Assembly: GCA_030430875.1 (NCBI GenBank)
Contig: JAUIKI010000001.1
Span: forward strand, 1-32,952
Origin: Gammaproteobacteria bacterium
GTDB taxonomy: Bacteria > Pseudomonadota > Gammaproteobacteria > Pseudomonadales > JAUIKI01
Length of the DNA stretch: 32,952 nt
Direction: 5' to 3'
Shown here piece by piece: positions 32,322-32,952 of this stretch (position 1 is the stretch's first letter; each line of letters starts with the position of its first letter). The notes beneath the pieces are model-generated. The model was not told where the DNA came from, ran no database searches, and was given only the letters and a program-made list of their open reading frames with translations. The translations under genes were made by a program, and so were the position numbers.

Positions 32322-32762
32322 TTATCGATACTCTAAACTAATAATTTCTTCTAACCCTGCAATGTGTATTTGAGGGTTATGTTTAACTCGGACTTCCTTT
32401 GTGCCTAATGGTAATTGTTTGTTAAGAGCTATAGACGTATTGCTAAATAATAAAGAAAGCCAGTTTGTTTCATTTGTAGAATTACAAAGTCTCCAAATAA
32501 CAACATTTATTTTTTCATCATTTTCTTTTTCCAAAGTAGTTGACTTAAGCGTAACTTGTTCTTCTGGAGACCCACTGAACAAGGTTATTCCTGAGAGCAA
32601 ATTTGATTGTTTCGTATCTGACGCTTGCCATCCATCAGGGATAGAGAGCTTTTCTTGCTTAGTATTAATGTCAGATGGCAAAGTCAATTCTTTCCATTTG
32701 TCACTCGCTTGTAATGATATCGGTAAGATTAAAAATAAGATTAATAGGCTTTTAAATTTCAT
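32322..32762 (-). CDS. Exported STY0301-family-like protein
   Basis: A 146-residue protein with a Sec signal peptide (about 1-19, cleavage near LQASD). Its order of segments, WKELTLP, SGITLFSGSPEEQVTL, then a single Cys in WRLC and a strand ending SNTSIALNKQLPLGTKEVRV, follows the pattern of STY0301-type exported proteins, whose function is unknown. The second conserved Cys usual near the end is missing. It lies alone on the minus strand with a short gap to the neighbouring TM protein. Confidence 0.6.
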   Translation of the reverse strand: MKFKSLLILFLILPISLQASDKWKELTLPSDINTKQEKLSIPDGWQASDTKQSNLLSGITLFSGSPEEQVTLKSTTLEKENDEKINVVIWRLCNSTNETNWLSLLFSNTSIALNKQLPLGTKEVRVKHNPQIHIAGLEEIISLEYR

Positions 32763-32865
32763 AGTTATTTCCTAGTTATTAAAAAAGTATGCTTTTAAAA
32801 GCACTTGTCTATGCGATTGCTAAGCTGCTATTTTTATCGTTTCTTTTCTATTATTCAAGATAAAC

Positions 32866-32952
32866 TTACTGCAATATGATTCCAAACAAGGTGTTATCCC
32901 ATTTCTCTCGGGCTTCACCTTCAAAATAGAAATAGCCGTCTTCGCCAAGGAT
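32866..32952 (-). CDS. C-terminal end of a gene cut by the window edge
   Basis: The last 28 codons of a minus-strand frame end with TAA at 32866-32868; the residues include GEDGYFYFEGEAREKWDNTL. The coding strand is continuous to the edge and codon use looks real. The family is not recognisable from so little. Confidence 0.45.
   Translation of the reverse strand: MLGEDGYFYFEGEAREKWDNTLFGIILQ

Overview
The window is a chromosomal segment of an AT-rich gammaproteobacterium (roughly 40% GC by eye, not computed). The conserved blocks priA/argS/ftsN-like/hslVU/rsmJ and gmk-rpoZ-spoT-ridA, together with plsB and a YheS-type ABC-F protein, are typical of that class. The order or genus cannot be named from the sequence alone. 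No tRNA, rRNA, CRISPR array, prophage or transposase gene is visible.

Layout. 1-1.9 kb: the start of a GMC flavin oxidoreductase (running off the left edge) behind a small Tat-signal protein, both minus strand. 2.1-4.6 kb: plsB. 4.6-5.7 kb: an unrecognised 375-residue protein. 5.7-6.3 kb: a gene-free stretch with a short interspersed repeat, three phased ATATTCCTGA boxes, a good sigma-70 promoter and a terminator about 80 nt downstream, which together look like a small RNA gene. 6.3-15.0 kb: a minus-strand housekeeping block (priA, enoyl-CoA hydratase, argS, ftsN-like, hslV, hslU, rsmJ) with two heat-shock-type promoters in front of hslV. 15.2-19.1 kb: gmk, rpoZ, spoT and ridA, plus strand. 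19.1-24.4 kb: a secreted rhodanese, a YheS-type ABC-F ATPase whose promoter suggests a leaderless mRNA, and a minus-strand malic enzyme-bcp-rph cluster.

24.4 kb to the end is accessory. It holds an orphan VAO/PCMH-type flavoprotein behind 590 bp of gene-poor DNA, and two tandem paralogous regulators that each join an XRE helix-turn-helix to two membrane segments. Divergent from these is a run of exported or membrane proteins: a frameshifted nuclease-like protein, a DUF3828-like protein, a four-TM protein and a CSLREA beta-helix protein. At the right edge are a TM protein, a STY0301-like protein and the last codons of another gene.

The most unusual signals are non-coding. One is a family of short interspersed repeats (at least five copies, one pair forming a 124-bp inverted-repeat, MITE-like element) that supplies the stop codons of two genes. 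The other is a two-turn-spaced ATTCCTSA box array found both in front of the candidate small RNA and between the membrane XRE operon and the exported-protein genes. The second suggests one unknown activator or repressor may control both loci, with the membrane-bound XRE pair as possible but unproven candidates.
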